A stretch of 64,000 nucleotides of DNA from Planctomycetota bacterium (GTDB taxonomy: Bacteria; Planctomycetota; Phycisphaerae; Phycisphaerales; UBA5793), in assembly GCA_013112555.1 (NCBI GenBank), contig JABFGK010000001.1, forward strand, positions 2,516,581-2,580,580. The letters are read 5' to 3'. Positions 7,072-17,655 of this stretch are shown here, one piece after another; positions within the stretch are counted from its first letter, which is position 1, and the number at the start of each line of letters is the position of its first letter. Both the position numbers and the translations under genes were made by a program. The notes beneath the pieces are model-generated. The model did no database searches, was not told the origin of the DNA, and saw only the letters and a program-made list of their open reading frames with translations.

Positions 7072-8442
7072 TCACTCAAACTTCACGACAACTAAATTGC
7101 TGATGTCACACTCACTCGATACCAGCCCCTGGATCAATACCTCCTGCCCGGCCCACTTGCTCGGCACCTTGCCGACCAGCGTTGCGACACCGGCAGCGTC
7201 TGCAACAGCCGTTCCTGCAATGACCGGATCGTCTATCTGGAGCGCAGCTTCCACAATCTCACATCGTGGAATGATCGAGCCGCCACCCCCCATGCCATAG
7301 ATGAAGTACACCTTGGTGCCCGGAGTCAGATTGCGTGCTGTGATGGTATTAACCTCACCCGCAGTGCCGGGTGTCGGCTGATCAAGCATAAAGGTGGGAT
7401 AGACTGGCGAAAGCAGATAACCATACTGACGGACTTGCTCCTCATCGTAATAGCCATCACCTGTAATCTGACCGAAGTCGTTGATCCCCTGTCCGCTCCC
7501 TAGAGACTTGAAGTACGACTTTGGCGGGATGAAGTCATTCAAGAGTGTCATTCCAGTATCAGCCTGCCACAGGAACCCAAAGGTAATCCAGGAGAACTCA
7601 CTCTCATCCAAAGCCCCAACGACCTGACCTAGGTTGTTGATGTCCTCTGCCCAACTGCCCTCCATCTCTGGATGCGTATCGATATTGAGCATGTGATTGT
7701 CGCTCCACAAGAAAGCATGACGCCTGTAGCCCTCATCACTCCAGCCTACAACATCCATATGCTCGTTGATGGCATATGCCCTGCTGTTGAAGTTGTCAGG
7801 CCCGATTTGATATACCCGCTGGTTGTACCAGATCACCGCAGCGCTGTACAGATTGTCCTCGTTGAAGGTTGTCCGGCCAACAATAACACCCTGATCGTTA
7901 ATGTCGTCTGCGCTGGAGCAGCAGCCAGCAATCAACGGAAGTTCAGTCATCACACCGTCGTGCCAGACATAGCCGTGTGCCTGAACGTCCCAGGGATCTC
8001 CGTACTGACTTCTCCCGACGACCTGGTTCCTATTGTTGACCGCATATGCCCAGCCTTGATCTCCACCAAGAGTCCCCAAGTCAAGCATTGCTCCATCGTA
8101 CCAGACAAATGGATGATCGAAGGGATAGGGGGATACGATTGAGGCACTCCCCACGATAACTCCTCGATTGTTGACATCGGCGGCCTCACCCCACGGTCCG
8201 CCGAACGTGCCCAACAGAATACCGTCCTCCAGCCACCAATACGAAGGTGACGAACCACCGAAGACACTCTGCTTGCCAGCAACATGGCCGAGTTCATTGA
8301 TGCCGAACCCGAGACCTCCGGTGCTCTCGCGGATGCTGATGCGGAAGAGGGCATAGTCGTCCTGGGCGACCCCGTGTAAAGTGGTGCACAACACTATGGA
8401 TGGCAGTAGTAGATTCACACACTTCGTCGATGTGGTGCTCAT
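7072..8442 (-). CDS. secreted HAF-repeat protein
   Basis: About 456 residues from ATG 8442; the further upstream frame runs into a hairpin and is unlikely to be translated. A signal peptide (CVNLLLPSIVLCTTLHGVAQ) is followed by about seven HAF-type repeats with the pattern GxxxxAxxINxxGxVVG, for example DLGTLGGDQGWAYAVNNRNQ and AYAINEHMDVVGWSDEG; these usually form a beta-propeller-like extracellular domain. The last ~110 residues form a separate beta-rich domain (LTPGTKVYFIYGMGGGG ... SNLVVVKFE) that is also found at the C-terminus of the FG-GAP protein at 44239-46842. Function is unknown; an extracellular surface role is inferred. Confidence 0.75.
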   Translation of the reverse strand: MSTTSTKCVNLLLPSIVLCTTLHGVAQDDYALFRISIRESTGGLGFGINELGHVAGKQSVFGGSSPSYWWLEDGILLGTFGGPWGEAADVNNRGVIVGSASIVSPYPFDHPFVWYDGAMLDLGTLGGDQGWAYAVNNRNQVVGRSQYGDPWDVQAHGYVWHDGVMTELPLIAGCCSSADDINDQGVIVGRTTFNEDNLYSAAVIWYNQRVYQIGPDNFNSRAYAINEHMDVVGWSDEGYRRHAFLWSDNHMLNIDTHPEMEGSWAEDINNLGQVVGALDESEFSWITFGFLWQADTGMTLLNDFIPPKSYFKSLGSGQGINDFGQITGDGYYDEEQVRQYGYLLSPVYPTFMLDQPTPGTAGEVNTITARNLTPGTKVYFIYGMGGGGSIIPRCEIVEAALQIDDPVIAGTAVADAAGVATLVGKVPSKWAGQEVLIQGLVSSECDISNLVVVKFE

Positions 8443-8480
8443 GATAATATCATTCCACTTGCGTTCTTGATCTGATGAGG

Positions 8481-8512
8481 AAGGGCACACAGCCTACGGC
8501 TGTGTGCCCCTT
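8481..8512 (-). terminator. terminator-like hairpin
   Basis: AAGGGCACACAGCC pairs perfectly with GGCTGTGTGCCCCTT around a 3-nt loop. It lies just past the stop of the 943-residue protein on the same strand. There is no clear T-tract, so strength is uncertain. Confidence 0.55.
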
Positions 8513-8522
8513 CTGAACATTT

Positions 8523-11354
8523 CTAGTTAGACGATCCTCCCTGGCATTGGCATGCAGATGTATAGTGCGGGTAGAAGTTGTCAAGCACAAGACCATACTG
8601 ATCCAATCCATGCCTATACAAGCACCTAAAGAGCGATCTGTACTCAGTCTCCTGCTCGCAGGGAGTGCCTCCGATTTCAAGCGGGTTGAACAACTGCACC
8701 CGCATAGGCATCAAATGAAAAGTTGCAAAATTGCTGCATGACGCATCATCCGGATTCTGCATATATGGGCCATACAGTGCATGCAGAGCTCCTACATTGT
8801 TGTGCAGGTTAAATACGTCGGCGATCTGAAAGCCGTTCTCGAACTGTGGCTCCCAATCAAGTAGCAGAAATAAGTTCCAGTCATAAGCTGGATCGCCTAC
8901 GCCTCCCGCGCTGCAGTCATAATCTCCATCATAGTACTTGATGAAGTCACCAATGTGATCAAGCTTCCACTGCTGTGTAGGGTGAGGCGCAGTCTCCAGC
9001 GTGCCAAACTGATCGGGGAGTTCGCCGAATGTCCCATTCAGCAAGGCTGACCATACTGCGCCTACCCAGGAGTAATCAACGTAGCGGGTATGCTGGTCAA
9101 TTATCGCCTGATACTGGTTTGCGAACCGAATCAGTTGCTCAAGAGCGTTCATGACACTATTGGGCTCGTTGGCCGGCCCACCATAAGGCCCGCCCACGTT
9201 GCCCTCAATAGCATGAAAAGTCTGACCGAGGGTCAGCGCAGGCGTGTAGATTCGCAACGGTCTCCCACCGATAGCGGATCCGTACACCGAAGCGCGAGTG
9301 CATTCACCGAGCCAATACAGCATCATATCGAGCGCGCTGTCAAGGCAGTCCCCTTCCAAATCACCCAAATAGCCCCACTGTGGAAGATCACAATCTAGAG
9401 TGCCCTCGTCAAAGTAGTAGGCTCCTGGCGGGGGATTGCCATCACTTCTCCCAAACATCTCGTTCCCAAGTTGAATATAGTCGATGCAATAAGCAAACTC
9501 CAAACTTGCATCGAACAGATTCCGGAGGACATCATCATGTAGAACCTCATCGGGATCATTTGACGTATCAGGGGGAATGTAGTCAGCATTCTCGATGCCA
9601 GGTTCAGCAGGGTGTCTGCTGCGGTGGACAAGTAGGATTTCCGACCCAAAGTCTTTTGGTGTATCGAGCAACTCATAGTTGCCCCAGAGCGCAAAGTGCT
9701 GTGTCCATGTGTTGCAGAGATCAGGGTCGGTCAGATCATTCTGGTCGAGCAGGAAGCGCACAGTCCGAACGTACTCGAGAAGGCTCTTGGCCTGATCCTG
9801 ATTGTTTAGATCGTTGGTATTTGGATTGACTGGCGGGGCATGGAGACCAACGCGCAGTTGCTCAGATTGATCAAGGAGCCACATCCTGCCGTTGGCATCG
9901 AGAGCACTACTCTCAAGTATCTCTCTGAAATCAGGGACTCCGTTGTTATCTGTATCATACGGGACAATAATGCATGGCATGGGCTCGGGGGCAGCACTGG
10001 TTGGCAGAAAACTCGCGCCGATGACCATGCGATCAGACATGGAATACGCATGGTGGATGGCGGGAATCTCGCCCATGGAGTCAAGCGGGTCCTTTGTGAA
10101 CTTCAGAGTAAGCGCATCAAGGTCGTAGGCAGCTCCGTCTTTCCAGATGAATGCGCCTGAGGTCTCATCGTCAAACGAGATCAAAATCTCCTCAATGTCT
10201 TCGTTAGTGATGCTCCATCCGCTTGCGTAGGGAAGGACACCCGGGCCAAAGGTGTATGATACCCACTCCCAGTATGGGTAGGAGTGCGGATCATAGTTCG
10301 TCCACTTTGCAGGCTTATGCAGGCTGTTGTTCGGCCAACTCCAGCCAGCGACATCAAAGTCCACATTAATCGCTGAGGCTTGGGACCATTCTGGATTGTC
10401 TGGATGAACTGGTTTGAAAGTATGTGGGTCCTTCTTCTGCCAGAAGTAAGCTCGCCAATGATCCTGGCCGGTTACGTCACACCGACCAACAACAGCGAGT
10501 TCCTCGCTTCCAGGTGGATCGTCACTGACCCCGAACGCCAGAGAGTTTACTGACGATATGATCCATGACGTCGTGTTGGAGGCGTCAGGATGATTGAAAT
10601 AGAACGACTTGTACTGCTGCCCAGTTCCCTCAACATCTGCGTAGCCGACAACAGTCCCGAAGGGCTCGCCCGCAATCTCTACCTCATCGTCGTTAACATC
10701 TGTGGCCACGCTGTAGCCGACCTCGCCGCCTCCTGGGAAGGTCAGTGGGGTACATTTCCAGATATGCTGATTATCATCCCATTGCCAGTATGCGGCTTGT
10801 GGATTTGACGTGTTGATGTTGGTGATGTACCCCACGACATATGGCATCTTGTCATCCAGGTAGGCATTCCCATGCAGATACTGACTGCATGCTACTGCGA
10901 CCGTGTTAGCATCATCAGGGTACCCTGTCGGGGGATCGAGAGATGTGAAAAACGCACTTGTCTGCTCGCGCCGTGGATCAAAGAACAGGGCACGCTGATA
11001 CGTGGTCTGATTACCCATATCCACGGTCACGTTGAGGACAGCCGCAACTAATGGCGAGTTTGGATCGGTGTCAATCGCACCTACTGTCCAGCCGTTGGTG
11101 ATCGTCCCATTCTGGATCACGCCATCCAATCCGAAAACCGGATCGGTCAGGTCAACCATCACGAATGGTTTGAAGGGCGCAGGAGGACCTTGGGCAATCG
11201 CATTCGTGTTTATCAGCACCGATGCCGTCATGATCATTCCAGCCGTTGTTACTGCCTGAGCAGTCAGGTGCCCGAGCAAGCCTCCGATCCTCAATGTACC
11301 CGATCGCGGGCTTCTGTGCGGAACAAATCTGTCAATCGTGCGGTAATATCCCAT
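8523..11354 (-). CDS. large secreted protein: HAF-like N-terminal half and glycosidase-like C-terminal half
   Basis: A 943-residue protein. The start at 11354 has GGAGGAG 5 nt upstream. A long signal region (VTTAGMIMTASVLINTNAIA) ends near residue 55. Residues ~60-460 contain repeated VVGxxD-type motifs (PYVVGYITNINTS, FGTVVGYADVEGTGQ, DVAGWSWPNN) like the neighbouring HAF protein. After DTDNNGVPDFREIL, a Ca-binding-like linker near residue 475, the C-terminal ~430 residues include VRTVRFLLDQNDL and AYCIDYIQLGNEMFGRSDG. The second segment resembles the strand-4 'NE' acid-base motif of clan A TIM-barrel glycosidases. That assignment is inference only; I do not recognise a family. It may be transcribed with the HAF protein downstream. 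Confidence 0.6.
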   Translation of the reverse strand: MGYYRTIDRFVPHRSPRSGTLRIGGLLGHLTAQAVTTAGMIMTASVLINTNAIAQGPPAPFKPFVMVDLTDPVFGLDGVIQNGTITNGWTVGAIDTDPNSPLVAAVLNVTVDMGNQTTYQRALFFDPRREQTSAFFTSLDPPTGYPDDANTVAVACSQYLHGNAYLDDKMPYVVGYITNINTSNPQAAYWQWDDNQHIWKCTPLTFPGGGEVGYSVATDVNDDEVEIAGEPFGTVVGYADVEGTGQQYKSFYFNHPDASNTTSWIISSVNSLAFGVSDDPPGSEELAVVGRCDVTGQDHWRAYFWQKKDPHTFKPVHPDNPEWSQASAINVDFDVAGWSWPNNSLHKPAKWTNYDPHSYPYWEWVSYTFGPGVLPYASGWSITNEDIEEILISFDDETSGAFIWKDGAAYDLDALTLKFTKDPLDSMGEIPAIHHAYSMSDRMVIGASFLPTSAAPEPMPCIIVPYDTDNNGVPDFREILESSALDANGRMWLLDQSEQLRVGLHAPPVNPNTNDLNNQDQAKSLLEYVRTVRFLLDQNDLTDPDLCNTWTQHFALWGNYELLDTPKDFGSEILLVHRSRHPAEPGIENADYIPPDTSNDPDEVLHDDVLRNLFDASLEFAYCIDYIQLGNEMFGRSDGNPPPGAYYFDEGTLDCDLPQWGYLGDLEGDCLDSALDMMLYWLGECTRASVYGSAIGGRPLRIYTPALTLGQTFHAIEGNVGGPYGGPANEPNSVMNALEQLIRFANQYQAIIDQHTRYVDYSWVGAVWSALLNGTFGELPDQFGTLETAPHPTQQWKLDHIGDFIKYYDGDYDCSAGGVGDPAYDWNLFLLLDWEPQFENGFQIADVFNLHNNVGALHALYGPYMQNPDDASCSNFATFHLMPMRVQLFNPLEIGGTPCEQETEYRSLFRCLYRHGLDQYGLVLDNFYPHYTSACQCQGGSSN

Positions 11355-11975
11355 GGATACTCCTCCTATCTGATTCTGGTTGGGAGTGGGTATACGACGG
11401 CGTGTCCGATATCCCGTTTTTGCTAGGCGGCAATTGGGATACGGGCACGCTGTTTACGATGGCATCAGGATCGTAAGTATTTGTGAATGAAGGGGCTGTG
11501 CTGCTGTCGCACGCAGAGCGGTCCAGGTGCCGGGGGCAAGGAGTGGGCAGAGTTCGCGGCTTCGGAGAGACGTGCTCAGATTAGAAAGTGGTCCCGGGAA
11601 GGTGGCGACGCATCGGCTCGCACACCAGCCGGCTCCCCCTCACATGTCCCGAACACCCCCTGATGCCGACATCCCGGCCCTAAAAACTCCCTTCCACACC
11701 CCCATTTGGCAACTTCCTGCGCTTTATCCCTAATAAGGGATTAGCATTCCTGATTCCCGATATCGCCCTGCAGGCCGGCGTGGGGACTGCCGGCCGAGGC
11801 GATGGCACCTGGCGTGCACTGTGGCACACGAATCAACGACCCCGCCGATGATGATGCGGACGCCCGATGATCCCCTTTTTATTGTTGTTGCCTGGATCAC
11901 GCCCACGTCGTCAGGCACGAGAGACTGAAGCGATCAGTTAGTCCCGCCGTCACGGATGAGTAGGACCCATACACC
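11355..11975. other. 621-bp divergent intergenic region
   Basis: No gene seen. It must carry the promoters for the 943-residue secreted protein (leftward) and the export operon (rightward), but no clear consensus elements stand out. A weak CCCT/AGGG dyad occurs near 11730. Confidence 0.4.
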
Positions 11976-13484
11976 ATGTCCATCTGGAAAACAGTACTGA
12001 CGCTTGCCGTCATCTTTGCCATCCTCACCGGCCTCGGGTTCTGGTTCGGCCCCAAGATCTACAAGAAGATCCAGCCGATGCTGCCGAACCAGAAGACGCC
12101 GGAGACGATCGTCCGTGTCGAGTTGCCGTCACGCGGCGACCTGGTCGAACTGATCCAGGCACCCGGCGAAGTTGAGCCGAAGACGAAAGTCGAACTGAGT
12201 GCCCGCGTCTCATCTCGTATCACCGAACTCCCGTTTGAAGAGGGCGACACGGTGCCGGCCGGGGCCGTCGTGGTGCGACTCGATTCGACCGATCTCGCAG
12301 CGGCACTCGAAGCAGCGACCGCCCGCCGGGCTGCGGATGCAGCACGGATTCAGGTTCAGCAGGCTCGCATCGAGAGTTCCAAGGCCGGGCTCGAAGGCAC
12401 GAAAGCATCGCTGCGCCAGGCACTGACCGATCTCGAACGCCAGCAGTCACTGCTGACGACCGGCGACACGAGCCAGTCGGCCGTCGAAGGTATCCAGCAG
12501 CGCGTCGATGAATTGACCGCCTCGATTGATGCTTCTGAGCGCGGCATCAAGGCCGACGAACTCAACCTTGTCGTCATGAAGCACAGCCTCGAAGTGGCCG
12601 ATGCCGAAATCGCCCAGGCACGCGACCGGCTTGGCGATACGGTGATCAAATCCCCGCTGACCGGCATCCTCACGAAACTGAATGCCGAAGTCGGCGAAAT
12701 GGTGATCACCGGCACGATGAACAACCCGGGCACGGTGATCATTGAAATCGCCGACCTCAGCAAGATGCTCCTGGTCGCCCAGGTTGATGAAGCCGATGTC
12801 GGTGGTCTCGCACTCGGCCAGCAGGCGACTGTCCGCATCAACGCCTACCCGGACCAGGAGTTCGACGGCATCGTCGAGTCCATCGCACTCACCCACGATC
12901 TGTCACGCGAAGGCTCGAAGTACTACAAAACCGAGATTCTCCTCCGAACCGACGGCCAGCGCATCTACTCAGGGCTGACCGCAGACGTCGATATCGAAAC
13001 GCTGCGCCATCCTGACATCATTCGGGTTCCGAGTCAGGCTGTACTGGCCCGCAAAGTCGACGACATTCCGCTTTCGGTCCGCGACGGCAACCCCGACGTC
13101 GATATGACCAAGACGATGGGCACGGTGGTCTTTCGTCTCGTCGACAACAAGGCCATCGTGACACCCGTCACCATCGGCCCGAGCGACCTGACCCACACGG
13201 TCATCCTGTCCGGCCTGTCTGACGATGATCAGATCATCGTCGGCCCCTACAAGGTTCTCGAAAACATTGCCCACGATCAGGCGTGCAAGGACGAGAAGGT
13301 GGCGGCGGCAGAGGCCGAAGCGGAGAAGCGCGAAGCCGAAACGAAGGGCGCTGAAAAGGACGAGGGCGCGGCCGATGAACAGGCAGCCCCGTCGAATGAT
13401 GATGCTGATGACTCGACGACGTCAGAGAATGCTGATGACGAGGAAACAACAGTCGCGTCCAAAGCCAACGGCGCCGAAGGCTGA
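11976..13484 (+). CDS. HlyD/MacA-type periplasmic adaptor of an ABC exporter
   Basis: A 502-residue membrane-fusion protein and first gene of a four-gene export operon. One N-terminal membrane span ([18 protein letters not shown]) is followed by the lipoyl-like barrel half ([20 protein letters not shown]), a long alpha-helical hairpin at ~105-220 with heptad-like repeats, the second barrel half ([20 protein letters not shown]) and a beta-barrel domain. The last ~70 residues are low-complexity, rich in Glu, Ala, Lys and Asp, and probably disordered. It should join the inner-membrane ABC transporter to the outer-membrane channel encoded downstream. Substrate is unknown. Confidence 0.88.
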   Translation: MSIWKTVLTLAVIFAILTGLGFWFGPKIYKKIQPMLPNQKTPETIVRVELPSRGDLVELIQAPGEVEPKTKVELSARVSSRITELPFEEGDTVPAGAVVVRLDSTDLAAALEAATARRAADAARIQVQQARIESSKAGLEGTKASLRQALTDLERQQSLLTTGDTSQSAVEGIQQRVDELTASIDASERGIKADELNLVVMKHSLEVADAEIAQARDRLGDTVIKSPLTGILTKLNAEVGEMVITGTMNNPGTVIIEIADLSKMLLVAQVDEADVGGLALGQQATVRINAYPDQEFDGIVESIALTHDLSREGSKYYKTEILLRTDGQRIYSGLTADVDIETLRHPDIIRVPSQAVLARKVDDIPLSVRDGNPDVDMTKTMGTVVFRLVDNKAIVTPVTIGPSDLTHTVILSGLSDDDQIIVGPYKVLENIAHDQACKDEKVAAAEAEAEKREAETKGAEKDEGAADEQAAPSNDDADDSTTSENADDEETTVASKANGAEG

Positions 13485-13513
13485 GGCAGGTCGCTGCTGA
13501 TGAAAGGCACGAT

Positions 13514-14488
13514 GTGACATCGATGAGAACGGCACAGAACGGGCCGAGCCCAAGTGCGACCGAGCAGGCCATCATCCGCCTCCAGCAGATCCGCAAGATC
13601 TACAAGGTCGGCGTTGAGCGCATTCACGCGCTGGCCGGGGTGGACCTGGAGATCGGCGCCAATGAGTATGTCGCCATCATGGGCGCATCCGGCTCCGGCA
13701 AGAGCACCATGCTCAACATTCTCGGCTGCCTCGATCGACCGACCTCCGGGAAGTACCTGCTGGACGGCCAACTCGTCAGCCGCATGGGCTCGGGTGCACT
13801 GGCCCAGGTGCGTAATGACCGGATCGGCTTCGTGTTTCAATCCTTTGAACTCATGGCCCGGGCCTCGGCTCTGAAAAACGTTGAACTCCCGCTGATCTAC
13901 TCCAACGTCGGCTGGTGGTCACGTCGTAAGCGGGCCATCCATGCCCTTGAGCGTGTTGGACTCGGCGACCGCATGAGCCATCGGCCCAACCAGTTGTCCG
14001 GCGGGCAGAAACAACGGGTGGCCGTCGCCCGTGCCCTGGTCACCAACCCCTCGATCCTGCTGGCTGACGAACCGACCGGCAACCTCGACAGCAAGACCAC
14101 TGTTGAAATCCTGGCCTTGTTTGACCAACTCCACCGCGAAGGTCAGACCATTATCATCGTCACCCACGAGGAAGAAGTGGCGGCCCATACCCAGCGCATC
14201 GTGCGCATGCGGGACGGTCAGATTGAGAGTGATCTGCCGGTGCAGGAGGACAAGGACCAACATTCGCAGGAGCGTCGCATCCCAACCAGCGACGATGTGT
14301 CGGATGCACCCTCCGGGTTCGATGCAGACAATTTCGACAACGAACGCATACCGGACAACGGCAGGCCGGCCACAACGACTCAGGCTCCCGAGCCTGAGCC
14401 GAGATCCCCCCAGTCCGATGAGGCCGGCCATGAGCCGACTCCCACCCCGGCCCGGGCGCGCTGGGCATCGAGAGGAGCCTCGCGATGA
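13514..14488 (+). CDS. ABC transporter ATP-binding protein, MacB/LolD-like
   Basis: A 324-residue ATPase. Walker A is [16 protein letters not shown], the Q-loop FVFQSFELM, the signature [17 protein letters not shown] and Walker [14 protein letters not shown], followed by the H-loop [12 protein letters not shown] 13514 has AAAGG 6 nt upstream. Residues ~245-324 are a polar, proline- and glutamate-rich tail not usual for this ~230-residue family. It lies 29 bp after the adaptor gene and its stop overlaps the start of the permease gene (ATGA), so expression is coupled. It energises the FtsX-like permease. Confidence 0.92.
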   Translation: MTSMRTAQNGPSPSATEQAIIRLQQIRKIYKVGVERIHALAGVDLEIGANEYVAIMGASGSGKSTMLNILGCLDRPTSGKYLLDGQLVSRMGSGALAQVRNDRIGFVFQSFELMARASALKNVELPLIYSNVGWWSRRKRAIHALERVGLGDRMSHRPNQLSGGQKQRVAVARALVTNPSILLADEPTGNLDSKTTVEILALFDQLHREGQTIIIVTHEEEVAAHTQRIVRMRDGQIESDLPVQEDKDQHSQERRIPTSDDVSDAPSGFDADNFDNERIPDNGRPATTTQAPEPEPRSPQSDEAGHEPTPTPARARWASRGASR

Positions 14489-15741
14489 TCAGTATTCTCC
14501 TCTGGCCTCTTACACTGCTCCGATTCGGCTACCAGGGCATCGGCCTGGCACTCGGCCAGATCTGGACGAACAAGATGCGCTCGTTCCTGACGACGCTTGG
14601 CATCATCATCGGCGTCGGATCGGTGACGGCCGTCATTGCCGGGCTCCAGGGAATGCGCACGAAAGTGCTCGACTCCTTCGAGTCATTCGGCACGAACAAG
14701 ATGTACTTCATCCACGACTGGCCCGATGATGGCCCGAAGCAACATGCATCCTGGCGCGTGATTCGCCTCAGACCGGATCACTTTAATGACATGCTCGAGC
14801 ATTGCCCCTCGATTGCGTCGCTGACCCGCATTCGTGAGTTCGGCGCGCGAATGGAGCACGCTGACAAGGCAATGAACGTCTCCGTCACCGGCATCGAACC
14901 CGATTGGCACGATATCGAGAATCGGTCCGTCATCCTCGGCCGAACGTTTACACACACGGATAACGAAGGCGCCCGCCAGGTGTGCCTGATCACCGAACAG
15001 ACCCGAGACCAACTCCGCCTCGATCGCGATTGCACCGGGCAATCAATCTTAATAAACGACCGACGGTACTATGTGGTCGGTGTGCTGGAGGAGCGCCCGG
15101 ACTCGATGTTCCGGGATGGTTCGAGCGAGGCCCAGGTGTTCATTCCGTTCCGAACCGCCTGGAAGGTCTCTGAGGGCTTTATGTATGCAATGGCTGCGTG
15201 CGAGTCTCCGGAGGTGGCCGATGATGCGCGCGCCGAGGCTCGGTTTTTCCTCCGGCATACGCGGAACCTGGCACCGGATGAGCCGGACACCTTCCGGATC
15301 GAGATCATGAAACAGTACCTCGATCAGTTCAATGCGATGGCAGTCGGCATCACATTCGTCGCCGGCGGCATCGTGACTATCTCACTGCTCGTCGGCGGTA
15401 TCGGCATTATGAATATCATGCTCGTCTCCGTCTCCGAGCGAACCCGCGAGATCGGATTGCGCAAAGCCGTCGGTGCCAAGCCCTCGGCCATCCTCCTCCA
15501 GTTTCTCATCGAGGCGGTCACCCTCTGTCTGATCGGCGGCCTCGTCGGACTGCTGGGAGGACAGGCGATCACCGAACTCCTGGCCAGCATTGAAAAGGCC
15601 GGACTCGAAGAGGCGTACATCCCAGCCTGGGCCATGGGCATGGCCTTCGGCTTCTCCGCCACCGTCGGCATCGTCTTCGGCATGTTCCCTGCAATCAAAG
15701 CCTCGCGGCTCGACCCGATACAGGCTCTCCGACATGAATAA
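14485..15741 (+). CDS. ABC transporter permease, MacB/FtsX family
   Basis: A 418-residue protein with the MacB topology: a first membrane span ([19 protein letters not shown]), a large periplasmic MacB_PCD domain at ~50-270, then three C-terminal spans of the FtsX domain, with the conserved [20 protein letters not shown] between spans two and three. The start overlaps the ATPase stop by 4 bp and the gene itself overlaps the next one by 8 bp. Together with the adaptor and the TolC-like protein it forms a tripartite exporter. Known members export peptides, macrolides or lipoproteins; the substrate here is unknown. Confidence 0.92.
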   Translation: MISILLWPLTLLRFGYQGIGLALGQIWTNKMRSFLTTLGIIIGVGSVTAVIAGLQGMRTKVLDSFESFGTNKMYFIHDWPDDGPKQHASWRVIRLRPDHFNDMLEHCPSIASLTRIREFGARMEHADKAMNVSVTGIEPDWHDIENRSVILGRTFTHTDNEGARQVCLITEQTRDQLRLDRDCTGQSILINDRRYYVVGVLEERPDSMFRDGSSEAQVFIPFRTAWKVSEGFMYAMAACESPEVADDARAEARFFLRHTRNLAPDEPDTFRIEIMKQYLDQFNAMAVGITFVAGGIVTISLLVGGIGIMNIMLVSVSERTREIGLRKAVGAKPSAILLQFLIEAVTLCLIGGLVGLLGGQAITELLASIEKAGLEEAYIPAWAMGMAFGFSATVGIVFGMFPAIKASRLDPIQALRHE

Positions 15742-17593
15742 AACAAATCCCTCCCGTCTGTTCATCCCCGTTGATCACACCGGGGAGATAACACGTTCGT
15801 ATTCACCATGGTTCGTACCCGGCCGACTCGCACGCGCTTGCTGCCCGGACCGTGTGGTGCGCGTTGCCAAACTCACGGTGGCTGCAGCCTGCATCGCAAC
15901 CTGCATGCTTGGCCCCTTTACGGGTTGCCAGTCGCCACTGTTCCAATCCGATCAATGGAAGTCGGCCCGCGATTATGATGTCCCGGCTGACCGCCTCCGC
16001 TCGATTGACCGCTTCGACCCAACGGAGCGTGCCACCGAAGTCGAAACGCTCGAACAGGCTGAAGCCTCGGCCGCCCCGCTCACCGATTCGGCAGCCGATC
16101 AACTGGCCCGCTACCGCAGTGCGCTCGGGATCGCACAAGAAACCGATCCCGATACGGGGCTCCCGACGGCTGCCCTGACGCTGGATGAATGCCGGGCCCA
16201 TGCATTAACAAACAACCTCGACCTCAAGGTGCAACTGCTCAGTCCCACGATCTCACAGCAGAGCATCAGCGAGGAGCGTGCCCGATTCGAAGCACTCATT
16301 TTTGCCAATGGGAACCTGTCAAAGAACGATACACCGACCTCCTCGACGTTGAGCGGTTCGCAAGTGGACAGCCTCAGCGGTGATCTTGGCGTCCGCGTCC
16401 CCCTGCATACCGGTGGCCAGTTAACATTCGACCTGCCGGTGAATAAAGTCGAAACGAACAACGTCTTTTCAACGCTCAATCCTTCGTACTCATCCGACTT
16501 CTCCATCTCGCTCAGCCAGCCGCTGCTCCGAAATGCCGGCAAGCGTGTCAATGACTACAGCATCCGCATTGCCGAATACCAGAACCTGCAGACGGAAGCC
16601 CGCACGAAACTCGAAATCATCCGCGTGCTGGCCGATGTCGATCGCGGCTACTGGCGGCTGTACGCCGCCCGCCGGGCACTCGAAGTAACGATGCAGGAGT
16701 ATGACCTGGCCGTCGCGCAGCTCGCTCGAGCCCAGCGCATGGTGGATGCCGGCTCCAGCCCGGAAGTTGAAGTGATCCGTGCCGAGTCCGGGGTCGCCGA
16801 ACGGCTAGAAGCGATCATTATTGCAGAGAATACACTGCGCAGTCGCGAGCGCGACCTGAAGCGGATGCTTAACAATGCCGACCTGAGCATGGAAACCACG
16901 ACCGTCATCGTCCCCGGGACCGAGCCAAATCCGATGCACTTCGTCCTGAACCCGACGGAACTGGCCGATGCCTCCCTCGACCAACGGATGGATCTGCTCG
17001 ATACTGAGATTCAACTCGCCCAGAATCGCGATGCGATCGACCTGGCCCGCAACGGCATGTTGCCGCTTGTGAACCTGACCTACCGCTACAACGTCAACGG
17101 CCTCGGTGAAACGTGGAACGAGTCCTTTGATCTTCTGGTCGACAAGAGTTACGAGGACCATGCCGTCGGCGTGAGTGTCGAGATTCCGCTCGGGAACAAG
17201 GGTGCCAAGGCCGGCTATCGACGTGCGTTGTTATCTCGGCTGCAGACGCTGGCCACACTCGAGCAGCGCGAGAACATGATTCGGCAGGAAGTGTATAACA
17301 CTGTCGATCAGCTCGAAACGAACTGGCAGCGGGTGCTGGCCAGCCGACAGGCTGCGATGACAGCCGCCCGGAATCTTGAAGCCGAACAGCGCCAGTATAC
17401 GCTCGGCCTGCGAACCTCAACCGATGTCCTTGACGCCCAGGCCCGCTTTTCCAGCACGCAACTGTCCGAGATCCGGGCGCTCACCGAGTACGAGATTGCG
17501 AAAGTCGATCTGGCCGTCGCAACCGGCACACTGCTCGGCGCTGCCAATGTCGTCTGGGAACCGGATGATCCGTTGGCAGATGAGATCGAGTAG
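15734..17593 (+). CDS. TolC-family outer-membrane efflux lipoprotein
   Basis: About 619 residues. ATG 15734 overlaps the permease stop by 8 bp, which suggests translational coupling; a start nearer the signal sequence (GTG 15853) is possible. The signal (KLTVAAACIATCMLGPFTGC) ends in a lipobox-like Cys. The mature part has the two TolC-like repeats, with LTLDECRAHALTNNLDLKVQ opening the first and TYRYNVNGLGETWNESFDLL in the second, and long amphipathic helices of the periplasmic barrel. It should form the outer-membrane exit of the MacAB-like exporter. The N-terminal ~95 residues before the repeat are a variable linker. Confidence 0.87.
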   Translation: MNKTNPSRLFIPVDHTGEITRSYSPWFVPGRLARACCPDRVVRVAKLTVAAACIATCMLGPFTGCQSPLFQSDQWKSARDYDVPADRLRSIDRFDPTERATEVETLEQAEASAAPLTDSAADQLARYRSALGIAQETDPDTGLPTAALTLDECRAHALTNNLDLKVQLLSPTISQQSISEERARFEALIFANGNLSKNDTPTSSTLSGSQVDSLSGDLGVRVPLHTGGQLTFDLPVNKVETNNVFSTLNPSYSSDFSISLSQPLLRNAGKRVNDYSIRIAEYQNLQTEARTKLEIIRVLADVDRGYWRLYAARRALEVTMQEYDLAVAQLARAQRMVDAGSSPEVEVIRAESGVAERLEAIIIAENTLRSRERDLKRMLNNADLSMETTTVIVPGTEPNPMHFVLNPTELADASLDQRMDLLDTEIQLAQNRDAIDLARNGMLPLVNLTYRYNVNGLGETWNESFDLLVDKSYEDHAVGVSVEIPLGNKGAKAGYRRALLSRLQTLATLEQRENMIRQEVYNTVDQLETNWQRVLASRQAAMTAARNLEAEQRQYTLGLRTSTDVLDAQARFSSTQLSEIRALTEYEIAKVDLAVATGTLLGAANVVWEPDDPLADEIE

Positions 17594-17602
17594 TCCGTGC
17601 CG

Positions 17603-17636
17603 GTGGGATTCGCTCCCCAAACATCGCTTGTCCCAC
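17603..17636. repeat. GTGGGA/TCCCAC hairpin between convergent genes
   Basis: GTGGGA and TCCCAC flank CGCTCC...CGCTTG. It is a diverged copy of the first part of the tandem units at 6837 and 6927. It sits between the efflux gene and the convergent FG-GAP gene and may serve as a bidirectional terminator. Confidence 0.5.
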
Positions 17637-17655
17637 ATCCTACCGGGCCACGCGC

